From Platerodrilus igneus (lineage: Eukaryota > Arthropoda > Insecta > Coleoptera > Lycidae), in the NCBI GenBank assembly GCA_036346225.1, contig JARFIW010000658.1, positions 2,542,001-2,606,000 of the forward strand: DNA of 64,000 nt, read 5' to 3'. Within the stretch, counting starts at the first letter, position 1. Each line of letters starts with the position of its first letter. Below the pieces are notes generated by a model that worked only from the letters and a program-made list of their open reading frames with translations, was not told where the DNA came from and did no database searches. Shown piece after piece: positions 44,990 to 57,681 of this stretch. The position numbers were made by a program, and so were the translations under genes.

Positions 44990-47931
44990 GTGGATAAGTT
45001 TATACGTTTTTTTAGAAACAAGGACAGTTTTAAGAGCAGAACAGAGATGATTTTTTCGATGTCAAACATAAATACCGTAAATACCACACAACACACTTAT
45101 GAAACAAGTAAGTCTGAACAAGCAACAAGGATTATAGATACAGTAATCATTAACGGAGAAGATAAAAAAGAAAACACTTATTCGAAATCTTCTAACGAAT
45201 CAACTCACACAAACTCGACACTTAACAATATTTCTGAAAATCTAAATATTACAAGCACAGCTAATAACGACCTCTTACTACTAAATATTTCGGAAATAAC
45301 TAATTCCTTAATTAGCGATGTTGACCCACCAAAAAATGTAATTTTTGATAAAAATGTTATACATTTAGTTTCCGAACAACCGAGGCACAAACAAACCAAT
45401 GTTGCCGATATTACTTCATTTCAAAATGTGGTCAATTCGAATTTTGAAGTAAACTGCAATGTTACAGTTCTAGCAGTATTTATAATAGATGATGTATTTA
45501 TTAATTTATTACTTGAAAATGATCAACAAAGACAATTAATCTGTTTTAATACTCGTAACAGTATTGAATTGGAAACTACCTCTCTATGTGATTTGGAAGT
45601 AATGCAAGAATCTACTAAAAATAATACTAATATCTCGATGAGCTTCCAATGAATTCTACTTTATTTATATCCAATCCGAAAGCATTTAGTAACACATTGG
45701 AAGAGATCGTATTAACGAATGCTGTAAAAAGAAGTACGCTTGACAATTGTCTAGAGAACATCCCTAGTAACCAAGAAAACTGTGTTTACAAGAGGGTGAT
45801 GAAAGGAAATGAAAAACTGATCCTGACTATGTACCAGACTCAGATCCACAAGATGTCAATATAAGCAAAAATAGTGACTGTTATCGAAATACTACAAATA
45901 AAAATGTTAGAAAAAGAAATAAAAGGCAGTTTGTAAATGTAAACAAATGCAATCAAAACAAGAAGAAAGCCAAGCGTTAAAAAGGAGAAGAATATTTTGG
46001 GAAGAAGAAGGTAGATGCAAAGTTGATATACGATATTAAAAACAAAAAAATATGATTCAGCCACATTGTATCTGTAAACTATCTCAAAGGGAAACAACTT
46101 TAAAATGTCGTGCATTTTCTAAATTAGAGAGAATGTATATTTTTACACGCTTTTGGTTCAAGATGAGTTGGGCGGAAAGAAAAATCTATGTGACATTTTT
46201 GGTAGAGCTCAGAAACATAAACAGGCCAAGAAATAGAATAAATGGAACTTCTCGACGGACACAATCACTGGTTTATTACATGAAAAAGGGAGAAGAACGA
46301 GTTAGAGTGTGCAAAAATATGTTTTTGCATACTCACAATGTAAAGGAGATTATGATTTTGCATTGGCTTAAAAATCATAACGACCAGAACCATATAAGTA
46401 GCAGTACCACAATAACAAAAGCAGCTGACTTCAAGTCAGATAGATACAGAAATCTCAAAGAGTATTTAAAAACTTTTTTTAAGGATTTACCGAAAATGGA
46501 ATCATACTATTGCTGTTCGTCAACCACTAAACTGGATCTGCACTATTTAAGTTTTACAAGCAGTAGTGTCAAGAAAATTCTACGCATTTTGCATCAATTG
46601 CTACATTTGTCATGTTTTTGAAAAAATGAATTTATCGTTATTTCAGCCAAAAAAAGACGAGTGCGACATCTGCGTTGCCTACCGAACAGGTAATTTATCG
46701 CAACAGGCTTTTGAAATTCATCAGATAAAGAAAAAAGAAGTAAGAAAGGAATAGAATAGGGAGAAAGAGTCGGGAAATCAAGTATTTTGCATGAATCGAC
46801 GGTTGTGCTTCTGATTCCCAAATCCAATACTTCATCATTTTATTTTACAACAAAATTGACAGTACACAATTTTACCATGTTTGATTTAAGAACCAAATGG
46901 TTATTGCTACAAATGGCACGAATCATCGGGAAGCGTATCAGCAAGCGACTATGCTACAATTATTTGTAAATTCATAGAGTTGAATGTGTTTGGAAAGTTA
47001 GAACATGAGCAAAAAATTATATTGTATAGTGATGGATGCGCTTCACAGAACAGGAACTCAATCCTAGCAAATGCACTTATACATCTATCTGTAAGTCTTA
47101 ATATAAACATAGCGCAGAAATTCTTTGAAAAAGGCCACACACAGATGGAAGCTGATTCCATTCACTCCACTAACCAGAGAAAGTTGCGCCATGTCAATAT
47201 AAACGAACCCCCTACATTTGATTCTGCAATGCTCCACCCGAAGGTACTACATTGGTCAGGCAGCGAGTTTTCTTTACCTGGAAATGTCGAATTTTGCCTA
47301 CCCCTTGTTGTTGCAAGCAAGGTAGGGATCTTTGACGTGCGTGACAACACTCACACACGGGACCTCAATTTTACCTCATCCGAACGAGGGCGCATTTTTG
47401 TGAAAAATGCTCGCCCAACATTTTTAAAGCGGACCGTGTCAGGATTTGAACCCGGGACCTTGGGTATAGTAGTCACACGCATACCAACTACACCACGGAG
47501 CCGCCTAATATAAACGTACCCACTGATTATGTTGAAATTTGCCTGAAAGCTAGCGAGAAGCCAGCACCCTATAAAGTAACATACTTAAATTACGATTTCT
47601 TTAAGGACTTTTCCAAAATCAATTTTCTAAAGTCACTACGACCTGGTAAGAAAATAGGGATCCACTGGTGACTCATATTAAAGCATTGCAGTATAAGCTC
47701 GATAGTTCTGTTTTGTACAAACTAAGACACACTGATGAATTTGAAGAGCTAGAATATAGTCGTGTAAAGAAAAGTGTTCGCCAAAAGCTATTGCTTGACG
47801 CATATAACTTCCCACAACTTTACAAGCAACCTATTCTTATAAAACATGAGAAATACTTACATCTGCAACAGCGGAAAAACAGTATTGAAAAAGATTACTA
47901 TGACTTTTACGATAGCCTACCTTTTAAGTAG
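44990..47931 (+). pseudogene. Transposase-like gene of a widespread arthropod family (YSDGCASQN / GHTQMEAD motifs)
   Basis: An Asn/Ser/Thr-rich N-terminal frame (44990-45652) is followed by DPDYVPDSDPQD (about 45825) and a Lys/Arg-rich stretch. The conserved part then reads RFWFKMSWAERKIYVTFLVE and CKNMFLHT (46052-46621), NLSLFQPKKDECDICVAYRT (46626-46690), and PKSNTSSFYFTTKLTVHNFT (46815-46880). It continues with YKWHESSG (shifted frame), ILYSDGCASQNRNSILANAL (about 47018), GHTQMEADSIHS (about 47142) and, beyond the SINE, TDYVEICLKASEKPAPYKV and DPLVTHIKALQYKLDSSVLY, ending DFYDSLPFK. Spaced Asp and His positions suggest an RNase-H-like DDE fold, which is inference; I do not know the superfamily name. 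At least four frameshifts and a SINE insertion inactivate it. Confidence 0.7.
47211..47506 (-). mobile_element. tRNA-derived SINE with target-site duplication
   Basis: The complete copy in minus orientation has its A box within 47479-47493 (GGTGTAGTTGGTATGC on the minus strand) and its B box within 47442-47459 (GGTCCCGGGTTCAAATCC). It is flanked by AATATAAACGAACCC (47196-47210) and AATATAAACGTACCC (47507-47521), a 15-bp target duplication with one mismatch. Removing the SINE and one target copy restores the coding frame around NIN(E/V)P. Confidence 0.92.
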
Positions 47932-48866
47932 TTACTTTATTGAAATATTTCAAAATGCTTTTTATAAGAAGTCTTTAAAAACTAGAATCTAGGTTGAGTT
48001 TTGATAAAGTTAAGTATAAAAGAGTTATTGTTTTTCTTATAGTATTAATTAAAAAAACTAAAACCTTTGCTTTTATACTAAAAGTAATGTTATTTATTTA
48101 ACATCAAATAGAAATTCCCGTAAGTCTTTAAAAGTATGACAAAAATACAGGAAAATGCTGTAAGTCCATTTATATACATAATGCATCGATTTTATCCAAT
48201 TAAACAAATAAATATGTAGCATTGATATGAATATTGACAGTTTACTTTTAATCTGCTTAGTATTATGTAATACAATAATTTTAAAACAGTTTTATTAGTC
48301 TCCTGTAAAATTCTTTTTTTTGGACTTAATGATTTTGCAGATTAAGCCGACGATATCTAAATATTTGTGATATTGCCTATAGTAACTAAAAAACACAACA
48401 AGATTGATCGATAGCTTTTTCTCTTCTTTTCATGTACCATTTCCGTTGAAATCGATCTTACCAAAACATTTGCAGACGGAATGAATTTTAGTAATTAAAA
48501 CCTTTCTTGTTAAATTATTAGGGCTGCTTATAATTTGTTAAAAATTCTAAGTTTATTATAAAATTATAATTTCTGTGTTTAGTGCAATATGGAAGAAGAG
48601 ATAGTTTTAAAATTTATAGATACACAAAATTAAATATTTATCGACTTTCAAAAGATATAAAATAAATCATGTAAACTCTCGAAATTGAATCTAACTTTAA
48701 AATTAACTGAATCGATGTTTATACTCTTGCAGTAGGTTTAAATATTTTGAAATTAATTATTAACATTTTTACAATTTTGTTACACAATTTTAAACATAAT
48801 ACGATGTACTTAAAAATAATAGATAATATAAAATAGAAATCAGTAAATTTTAAAAATAAAATCTCT
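47932..48866. other. AT-rich spacer, nothing recognised
   Basis: Very AT-rich. No open frame, RNA gene or repeat supported. Confidence 0.4.
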
Positions 48867-49960
48867 CTAAAGATTGTGATTTTGAAACAAACACTGGACC
48901 GCTTTTTTAGGTTTCAGGCTATTACGTTTCTGGCTAATTTTAAGCCCTGCGTTTGAAAATATTGTTTCGCTGGGCACTGAAGTGGCGATGATATAAAGAC
49001 GTCTTCGCATTGATTTATAAATGCGAGGATAAATTAACTTGTTTTCTTCCCACCAATGTAGGGGATCGTTGGATCTTTTTAAGAGAGGTTCGTTTAAATA
49101 TTTGTCTAATTCTACTTTGCTGACTGCTTGCTGATTGGGATTCGTAGTGACATGTTTCACTTTATCGTCAAAATCTTCCCAAATTGAGGAGTGTTCAAGT
49201 ATAGCGGTTGTTACTTCTATGGTTTGTGTATCAAGGTTTGGTTAATTTAATGGTATTTTCACATTTCGTTTCGCTTAAAACCCAAACTTTTAAAACGCGG
49301 ATCCAATAGTGTTGCTTGAGCTAGAATCTTTAAGATTCTAAATTTTCAAAACACAACTTTGGTGCATTTTGTAAGACGTTTAATAGTTTTAAAACTGTTG
49401 GTGATGTTTCACCGGCAATGTATTTTGAAATGTTTGTATGTATGGCCCTTGCCGTTAAAATAACTTTGGAGGTGCTTAATGATTTTTCTGTAGATAACGT
49501 CATTAAACAATTTAAAAATATTTATCGATGCTTCAATAATTCTCCTGTTATCGGGTGAAAGAGTATTTAGTTGCGATTGTTCAACTGCTAGAACACTCAT
49601 CACGCGTTTTTTAGTTGTAGCATTCATGCCAACATATCATCTGTGGAATTCTATCTGGTAACAATATCTTGCTTTGACTTTGTCTGGCAAATTTAACTGT
49701 CGTTGCATAGTTCGCAAACTTATTAATGCCTTATAATTTCTTTCAAATATTTCATAATAGCTTTTACTCAAATCACTTGCTGCTCAATTACTTTTAGTCC
49801 AGATTCTACAATTAAGTTTAGGGATTGAGCAGAGCAAGGAAAGTGACGCCAATTGTTGTTTTTTAAAGCTGCAAACATATCACTTGCATTGTCTGTAACA
49901 ACACATTCTATTTTATTTTCAAGACCCTATTCTGTAACTTGTTCTTTTAGCAAAGCAGCT
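48867..49960 (-). pseudogene. BED-type hAT transposase, C-terminal half
   Basis: Minus strand: CVVTDNASDMFAALK (about 49905-49860), HFPCSAQSLNLIVESGLKVI, a middle part (49627-49409, VEQSQLNTLSPDNRRIIEAS), and the hAT dimerisation region (49160-48867, ELDKYLNEPLLKRSNDPLHW, YIIATSVPSETIFSNAG, ISQKRNSLKPKK). Loss of the N-terminal zinc finger and several stops make it dead. It shares family with the inverted fragment at 24998-25613. Its upstream side joins the BEL/Pao fragment near 49985. Confidence 0.85.
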
Positions 49961-49984
49961 AAATTTTCAGATGAGTGCCTCTCG

Positions 49985-51290
49985 TCATAAGGGTCGCTGT
50001 ATAAGTTGCCAGCGGGAAAGGTGATTTATATTTAGACTAGAATTTATAGGTGCTAGAGTTAAAAAATGTCCCGGCGTTACCGATTTAAGATCATTAGAAT
50101 CTGAACTTTGAGCGCACAAGGGGCGCGAATTAAGTATAGATTCTATCTGACAAATTGAAGTAGAAAGTTCTTCGAAGGCTAATCGTTGGTTACCTACTAC
50201 ACGAAGAGGGTGCGATTTTACCATTTCAACACCCGCTTCAGCTAACCCGTTGAAATGTAGACCAGAAGGGGGGGGCTAAAATTCCAACGAACTAACAACG
50301 CTTCTGAAGCTTGTTTAACCAATATAAGAAACCTAGAACTTATAAGTAGTGGGCTTCTCCTTCTCATTTGTCGATCTGAATTTGGGACGATAGCCAGTAA
50401 TTCAGGTGAATTATTTGCTCACTTTCGAAGTTCAAATATTTCTAGTTTTAGAAGATTGATCAATTCTGGTTGCAACGAAAGGGCAGCTGCTACTGAAGAA
50501 GTAGTTCCAATGATATCATCAACGTACGTTTGTGTTTTAATTAGCTTACTAGCTTGTGGAAAACGAATTCTGCTCTAAATCAGCAAGCTCGTTTAAGGTG
50601 CGCATAGCCAAATGTGCACTGCAGTTCAAGCTAAAGGTAACGGAATTTAATATCCAATCGGATTAAGTATCATCAGGTAAAAATCTCTACAAAATTTTTT
50701 GATATTTTCTGTGCGGAAGAGTAAGAAGAATCTGACTAAACATTTGTTTAAATCTGCAATAAATACCACAGGGTCTCTCGAAAAATAAGTAGGAGCGAAA
50801 AGACGTCCTTTTGTAATTCAGGCCCTGGCAGTAAAGTGTCATTTAAACTTAAGCCATTAGGCTCTTTTGTGGAACCGTCATACACCACACGAAGCTTTGT
50901 AAGAGCATTTTCCTGTTTAATTACACATTGATGCGGTAAATAATAAGAAAATGAAGACTTTGTGTACGGTCGGGCAAGTGACATGTGACCGTTTTCCAAA
51001 TAGTTTTTCATGAAATCAAAATAAGTTAGATATAATTCCGGATTGTTTTATAATCTAGATTCTAGCGTTGAAAATCTGTGAAGGGCTTGAGTGTAGGTAT
51101 GTACAACCTGATTCAGGCTCGGAATTTCTGAAAGGAAGTGAAGCTATGAATTTTTCAGATGCGTCCCTAATAACTGTTTCTTTAAATAAATTTTCACGTT
51201 TTATTTCTTCAGGAGAAAGAAACGTTTGGAAGGTATTTGTTCGATTTTCCACAGTTTTAGGTTACTTGTTTCACGAGGAACTTTAGGATT
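49985..51290 (-). pseudogene. BEL/Pao reverse transcriptase and integrase C-terminal part
   Basis: Minus strand: pre-RT segment (51252-51055, FIASLPFRNSEPES), RT (51011-50748, YYLPHQCVIKQENALTKLRV, GLSLNDTLLPGPELQKDVFS), and the active site KTQTYVDDIIGTTSSV with the YVDD codons at 50526-50515. It continues to LLKLEIFELRK and LLAIVPNSDRQM. At about 50300 the sequence jumps to the integrase end (HFNGLAEAGVEMVKSHPL, LAFEELSTSICQIESILNSR, VTPGHFL, LSRWQLIQR). RNase H and the integrase core are deleted. Frames are broken between blocks. Confidence 0.85.
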
Positions 51291-51299
51291 AGAAAGAAA

Positions 51300-51729
51300 G
51301 CTATTTGTTTGTTATCTAACACTTTGACTATTGACTTTGCCTATTGGTAACGCCGTCAATTGGCCGTTGCATGTGTCTTGTTTAATTTGTGCCGATAACG
51401 ATTTTGGATTGGAGGGCGTTATCGGTGTTTTGTTCAATTAAAAGTCAGTCTTGCTTAAGTTTTCGATCTCGAATGTTTTAAACTGTATAAGTGTTGTGTT
51501 TAAGTTGTTAAAATTTATAATTTTATATACGTAAAGTACCTTGGTGTTTAATGGCAGGTAACGATTCATCTTAGATCATTATTCTACAACCCTTCCTTAC
51601 TTGTCCAAATACGAATCGAGGAAGCCGATTTTGCTTCCAAGTTGGAATTCGGCAAGTTATATTAATAATTATTATTATTTATTGATTGTGGAAATACAGT
51701 CCCTAATTGGTTGAATTAATATTTTGATG
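51300..51729. other. Spacer inside the BEL/Pao fragment, nothing recognised
   Basis: Separates protease and RT remnants of the same orientation. No similarity to the BEL polyprotein is visible here. It may be an insertion or decayed linker. Confidence 0.35.
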
Positions 51730-52190
51730 ATTTGATATTTAAATATAAACCAGAGTTCAGCGAATAGCAATAACACCTATTAAACACCAACCAAAAACTA
51801 TTTCTATAGCTGCAGGCTGGCCGACATCACCAAAAATTCGACCGCTTAAGAGAATCTGACTGAAGATTTCAGCTTCCACAAGTAAATCAATAGGACTGGA
51901 CAAGAAAAATTTTCATCAGCAAATTTAAACCCTTTAACATGATCCCATTCCTTATCTTGTAAATCAAACGAAGGCATGTCGGAACAAACACTTTAAACCG
52001 CAATTGCACCAAAAGAAAACTTTGGTTCTGATAGATTGTAAGGCTTTATAATGCAATTAGTAATTCCTTTTGACGAAACTAAAGAGATTTGGTTCAACCC
52101 TAAAATAGCAGTGGAAAGCTGACGTTTGTCTGCGACAATGTCAAGTTACAGCTTCGTAAATCCTTTGGATTTAGTCTCTAAATTTCTATT
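51730..52190 (-). pseudogene. BEL/Pao protease region
   Basis: Minus-strand blocks VDKRQLSTAILGLNQISLVS, DLQDKEWDHVKGFKFADENF and ILLSGRIFGDVGQPAAIEIV followed by FGWCLIGV fit the C-terminal part of BEL/Pao proteases, which precede RT in the polyprotein. Frameshifts separate the blocks. Confidence 0.65.
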
Positions 52191-55100
52191 ATTATCTAAG
52201 TGTTTTTTTTACAATTTAGCTTCATAGCACCAAAATTCACAGTTAGCTTGCTAGTAAAGTTACTTACAAGCAGTTAATCTTCCTCTCACAATTTACACTT
52301 TATTTAAATAAAGTATCATACTCATAATTCCTATAAATTTATTCTCTATATTTCAATCTAGTTAATAACTTTGGTAGTTTTATTAGTTTTGAAAAATATT
52401 TTCCTTCAATTCATTAGCGGTTAAATCTCACCAATCACGACTGGTGTGAATGTTAATCTATGCACTAAACGTCATATCAAGAGTTGTTTTTTCCCTTCCT
52501 TAAGAATTTTCGCTTTCACTTACCTGACGTTTAAGATAGCACTTTTCCGTTTGATATCAAGATGAAAAGGTTTCTAAATGGAACGATGTTTAAAAAGTTC
52601 AACTTGCATCAATACCTAACGGTCCATCATTAAGGTTATTGATGGTAATATATTCTCAGACATAATTAGTACCACTTCTACAGTTTTACGTTCGTATAAC
52701 TTTGTTTTCATTATAATTTAAGATGGTACAATAATAATTCAAAATTTCTTTTTTGGAATAAGAATTACTGGAATGCATATTGTACTTCTTTAGTCTACAC
52801 CAGATGTAATTTTTAAGGGGTTGGGTTTTGTTTGCAACTGCATGAAGGAAGGAGTCCTATAGTTCCTAATTTTTACGATTGGGACAACGGTAAACTTGTC
52901 CAACTTTACTTCATTGGTTCAAGTACCTCAAACTTTATTCAGAATGTCGTCCATGTGACAGTAAAGACAGATTAGTAAAATTTTTTACTATTTAGTGCGC
53001 TTACCGTAAGGTATGGGTTTTAATTTGTTGATTTATATAAGAAAATGATTGTATAAAAGAAAAAAAGTAAGTTTAACGCATCTCCAATTTAGATGTGCTT
53101 ACTGTTACATTAAATAGGTAATGCAGTATTTGTTGCTACATAGATTTCTTAATTACCTGGAGAAATAATTTAGGAAATAGTTTGTAAAACTAAATGTTTT
53201 ATGAATTGGTTGGTTATATAGTTGCTATTAAAAAAGTTTGGATACATAATATTTCACAAGTATTTGGTCGATTCATGATCATTATAAAATTAGTAGGAAA
53301 ATGTATATTGTCACGACAGTATATTTTTCAAATAACGTTGTTTGTTAAATTTATATATTTTTATTTCTACGAATGAAAAACATACGGCCCTAAGTCTGCA
53401 AATAGTTGATTTAAAAATACTACGATCAAACAAAAACTTTATGATTTTAAACTACGCTTGACTTATGCTCAAAGTCTTAATAAATTAATTTTTCTTGTTC
53501 TGTTAATAAATTTTTATAATTTCTATTTATGATAATAAAATACTCAAGCATTTCTATTGTACAAATAGGTGTTTTAATTTTTTATCGTAATAATTTCCTT
53601 CAAAGTTATAACTTTTCAACTTGTCTTTATCTTCCCCCTGATATTTCAATTTTTTGTAGCCCTCGCAACCAAAAACGGTCGAGTTTAACTGTGCCAGGTT
53701 AATTTATTTATATACTGTCGTGCATCTATTCTTTTTATCGCACCTGGAAAAAGATAAGGTGTAAACTTAAGTAAATAATCAATATAATTGATACCCTTGG
53801 TTATCATTTTGCATAGGTTTTTGGGTTATATCTTAAGACATTGTTTAACTTTGAGCTGACGTGTAACCCGTATTTCGAAAATTTGTAGCATATTTGTGAC
53901 CTTGCATATACAGATTTGCATACCCAAGGACGTTGTGAATGTGGTTGTAAAAAAAGCTACTGTTTGTATCTGAATTTAGTAGTGAAAGTCTTCTCCACTA
54001 AATTAAATTTACTTTTTTTAATAAATATTTCTTGTTTATTTTGTAGATTTATTAAATAAATAAGTTATACTAAATTTATTGTTTTATTTTGGACAGGTGC
54101 GTCTAAAAATAAAAAACTTAATAAAATTCATTTGATCTATACTATTTTTAAACAGGTGAGATATTAATGAAGAACTATCGGTAATAATTTTTACAGTATT
54201 TTGTATTAGGTTTATTCTGTAATACTACTTGGTTTATATTTTGGTAAGAGTTTATAACTAGAAGCTCTTTTGTAGTCTTGTCTTACAGTAGTCCTGGAGT
54301 AGCTCCAATAGTGTTGTTTAATAACCGATATATTTTAATTACAGAAAATGATTTTATATATTGCTTCTATTGCAACAGCAAGGTAGTAAAAACACACCTC
54401 TTATTCCTTTTCCTTGCTCTAACTATTTTGTTTTATTACAGGTGTTGTGCCTTCTTCTTTTGATAACTGTGTTCACACAACGAATGCGATATTTCTCTCT
54501 GAGGGTTTCCAAGTTTTTCCTTAAAGTAGATATTGTTTTTTAATGAGCCTAGGACTTTGTGGTGGCCTATTTAGTTTTGTTCAATTTTAGCTTCTATTTA
54601 GTGTTGCTTGAAGTATAGCTTTTGAAGACCCATGAACATCTCTCATTACCCTACCCAGAAATAGACCCCTAGCTACGTCGGAAGGCTGCCTTTTCTGAAA
54701 CTACCTCTCTTAGAAAAAGGTTTTGTAGTAATCTACTTACTTGAAGTTGGGGTTACAAAGTTTTGTTTCAAACTCAGAGGACTAGTTTCCTTTTACAAAA
54801 ACCGTAATGTCTACAGTACCTATTTAAAGCAAGTACCATGAAGCTGCACTTTACTTAAAGAAACTTAGTATTATACATCGAAACCGCCATTGTCAATGCA
54901 AATTTAGTGGATTTTAGATGTCAAGCCCGCTTTATTTTTAAACTTTTCCAAGTTTCCAATCTAGTCATCATAATGAGAAAACCTTAATCTCTATTGCCTT
55001 ATTTAACGCTTTTATAAACTTAATTGGATTGTGTTATTCTTACAAGGGAACTTAAACTACTTCAAGAAATTTTGCAAGAGATATCCAATCTATAAACACG

Positions 55101-56071
55101 CAAAACCTTTCACACAAGTAAGTTACTGAAAGTCAGTTAAATTCCCTAAAGCTATTTGAATCTTGTTCGAGAAGTGTTCTTGGTATATTTTCCTTTAGTT
55201 CAGCTGGTTAATAATTTTTCATTAACAATAAACTAGAGTACAGAAGTAGGCAATGTTAATGAGGACTATATTGCTCATAAATTCTGATCAGCAATATTCC
55301 AACTTCCACGAAAATTTCTAGATTCGATATTTCATGTACCAAATAGCGTCAGAAATCAACTTAGTTAATACAAGCACTGCAACTAGAGATAGAAATGTAT
55401 GTGTCTGGTACGGTTCTAGTGTTCTGTGACTTGTACTTACATGGTTTACACAATAACTTGTGCAATTTAAAATTAACTGCAAGCTTTCTAAGCTAATTCT
55501 ATGAGCAGAACAAGTTGTGTTTTGGCAAAGTTCTATACAAAGTCGGCACGGATTAATTTTGTTTGCGTGTTTAAACCTCAAATATTTAAAGATAAATTTT
55601 GAGAGCTAAGAAGTAGAGGGTTCAAAGTGGCATTTGAAAAACTTTAGAGGAACATAAAAATAAATTTTGACATTATTAAAGGAAAGCTACTAACAATTTT
55701 TGTTTTAAATTTTGATTGGCAATTTTTAAAGAAAGCGGTTATTATAAGATGCCCAATGGAATTATAATTTCTTAGTTAAATTTTTTTGTAAAACTAGGGT
55801 TTCAGAAAATTACTACACTTGCATTTAGAACCTCATGGCTTTCTAAAGCAACAAAATTTAATAGAACAAAACCAATTTTAGTCATATGTATTATTTTATT
55901 TACGCAAATCTTTATAAAAAAACATGTCTACTCAAACTAGACTTTTTACTTTTTACAAAACCTTAGTAAAATGTAGCTTATGATATTCGTATAATGCTGT
56001 TACAGCACGGATAAAATCCTGGTTTTCTTTCGGCAATCTCGTCGTAATCTTCCATCTGCTATAGAAACAGG
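52191..56071. other. 3.9 kb AT-rich DNA, no recognised element
   Basis: Only short open frames. The one notable frame is at 55581-55318 (listed separately). No tRNA, SINE head or terminal repeat seen. Confidence 0.4.
55318..55581 (-). CDS. Unrecognised Cys-rich frame with C-terminal hydrophobic segment
   Basis: 87 residues. Seven Cys lie in the first half (from CRLCIELCQNTTC on), and a probable membrane segment (FLSLVAVLVLTKLISDAIWY) lies near the end with a short basic tail. The layout resembles the end of a secreted or membrane protein. No family is recognised and no upstream exon is supported, so it may be chance. Confidence 0.25.
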   Translation of the reverse strand: MRFKHANKINPCRLCIELCQNTTCSAHRISLESLQLILNCTSYCVNHVSTSHRTLEPYQTHTFLSLVAVLVLTKLISDAIWYMKYRI

Positions 56072-56197
56072 TAGCTCCGCGATGTAGTTGGCGTGCATGT
56101 GACTACTATACCCAAAGTCCCGGGTTCGAATACTGACACGATCAGCTTAAAAAATGTAAGGCGACCATTTTTTTCACAAAAATACCCCTCGTTCAGA
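56072..56197 (+). mobile_element. SINE head, truncated, plus orientation
   Basis: A box ATGTAGTTGGCGTGC at about 56081, B box GGGTTCGAATAC at 56121-56132, then the start of the body including CCCTCGTTCAGACAG. The sequence leaves the family there. More divergent than the other copies. Confidence 0.75.
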
Positions 56198-56684
56198 CAG
56201 TAACTTAACTTGGAATACTTATGTATAGTTTATCTGTGAGTTTTGGGGTATATTTTTATTTCCTCGCGGTTGTTCTCAATAGAATCACGTATTTAGCAAT
56301 TACCTAACCTGTATCGTTCACCTTCATGGAGGGGTTGCTTACAAAAATTTATTCTTAATTGCATTTTAAGTTATAATTATTTGTGCAGTTTATATTGCTA
56401 AAACTACTGTAGACTGTTTTGATGTGCGTACTGGGTAATATTACCTTATTATTAAGAATATGTTTTAACAGTAACCTAGCCTGGAATACTCTACTCGTGT
56501 ATAGTTGGTTTATGAGGTTGTGGGGGTACATTTTGATTTCATCACGGATGTGCTTAATAGAAAAATGTCTTTATCCATTATCAAAGTTGCAGTTGTGTCG
56601 TTTACTTTTTTGGATGTGCTACTTACAAAAATTGATTCACTATAGCATCCAAAGCTACAATTATGTGTGTAGTTCATATTGCTA
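56198..56684 (+). repeat. Diverged tandem duplication of about 0.2 kb
   Basis: Units 56198-56400 and 56469-56684 align end to end (starts CAGTAACTTAACTTGGAATAC and CAGTAACCTAGCCTGGAATAC, ends TATATTGCTAA and CATATTGCTAA). Similarity is perhaps 70-75%. It lies directly after the SINE head. No coding function seen. Confidence 0.6.
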
Positions 56685-57681
56685 ATGCGAGTTACGTTTT
56701 GGGCCTTGAAAACTGTCTTTTTAAAAAGTCTTCTTGCAAAATTTCTTGTAACAAATTTATTTATTAAACAGAAATTACAATTGGAATTTTGACAAACTTG
56801 TATAAATTAAACTAAGTCGAAGTTGAATAATAATTGGAGTTAAATTAGGGCGAGTATCCTAAGCAAACAACAATGTGAAAGCTGAAATACTCAAGATCGA
56901 CTGACTGATCTGGGGCTCCCGGAGTATTTATGTTGTCCCTGCCCTTCATATGTCTGTGGGAACTGCAGAGCTCATGTCTGCTTATTTCTTTATTCAATTC
57001 ATTTAATACAAAGTAATAATCTTAATTCTAATAATTGCCGTTTCTTAACCGTCTGTGACCTGCACCTGCTGTATCACTTACGTCTGAAATACAATGTATT
57101 CACATCCGTTCTCACAACTTACCTGTGAACTTTATAACCTTTTCTTTATTTATCCTTGAAATTACAATGTTGCATTTAACTTAGGTTTCTTTATAATCGT
57201 AATAATTCCTATTTATTTGTACATATATAGATTTGGGGGATATGTAACTTGCGTAGCAGTATAAAACACCTTCTCAGACCTTAAGATTAGCTGTTCAATT
57301 AAGTTTCGTACAGTGCAGGTCGTGTAGTTGTTATCCGTCGTTAAACAATCCTCAGATAATATGGTATAAATGTGTTTATAGTAAGCGTCCCAACCTAGAG
57401 TATAGATCAAAGAGTGTACTATTGCTTCTGGTAAGCGTACTCCACGATCAATAGTATTATTAAAGGTTTTGCAGTATGTTAAATGTTCAAAATATCCAAC
57501 TCATGTAATATTTGTATACTAGAAGTGATGTTTTTACTTGTTTTGTATCTTCTATAGCATCAGCGCTACTAAAGTAGTGTATAATATAAATGTAAGTATG
57601 AAAACGAACAATTACCGAATGAATCGGTAATAAAATTTTATTACGAATTGCTGAATATTTCTAGTCAATTAAACTTGTCAG
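56685..57681. other. AT-rich spacer, nothing recognised
   Basis: Short frames only (57410-57213 minus has no known domain). Confidence 0.35.

Noticed and set aside
47442..47494. Possible tRNA gene
   Set aside because: The A and B boxes belong to a SINE head: the copies are flanked by target duplications, continue into a shared 200-bp body and show no complete cloverleaf with a good acceptor stem.
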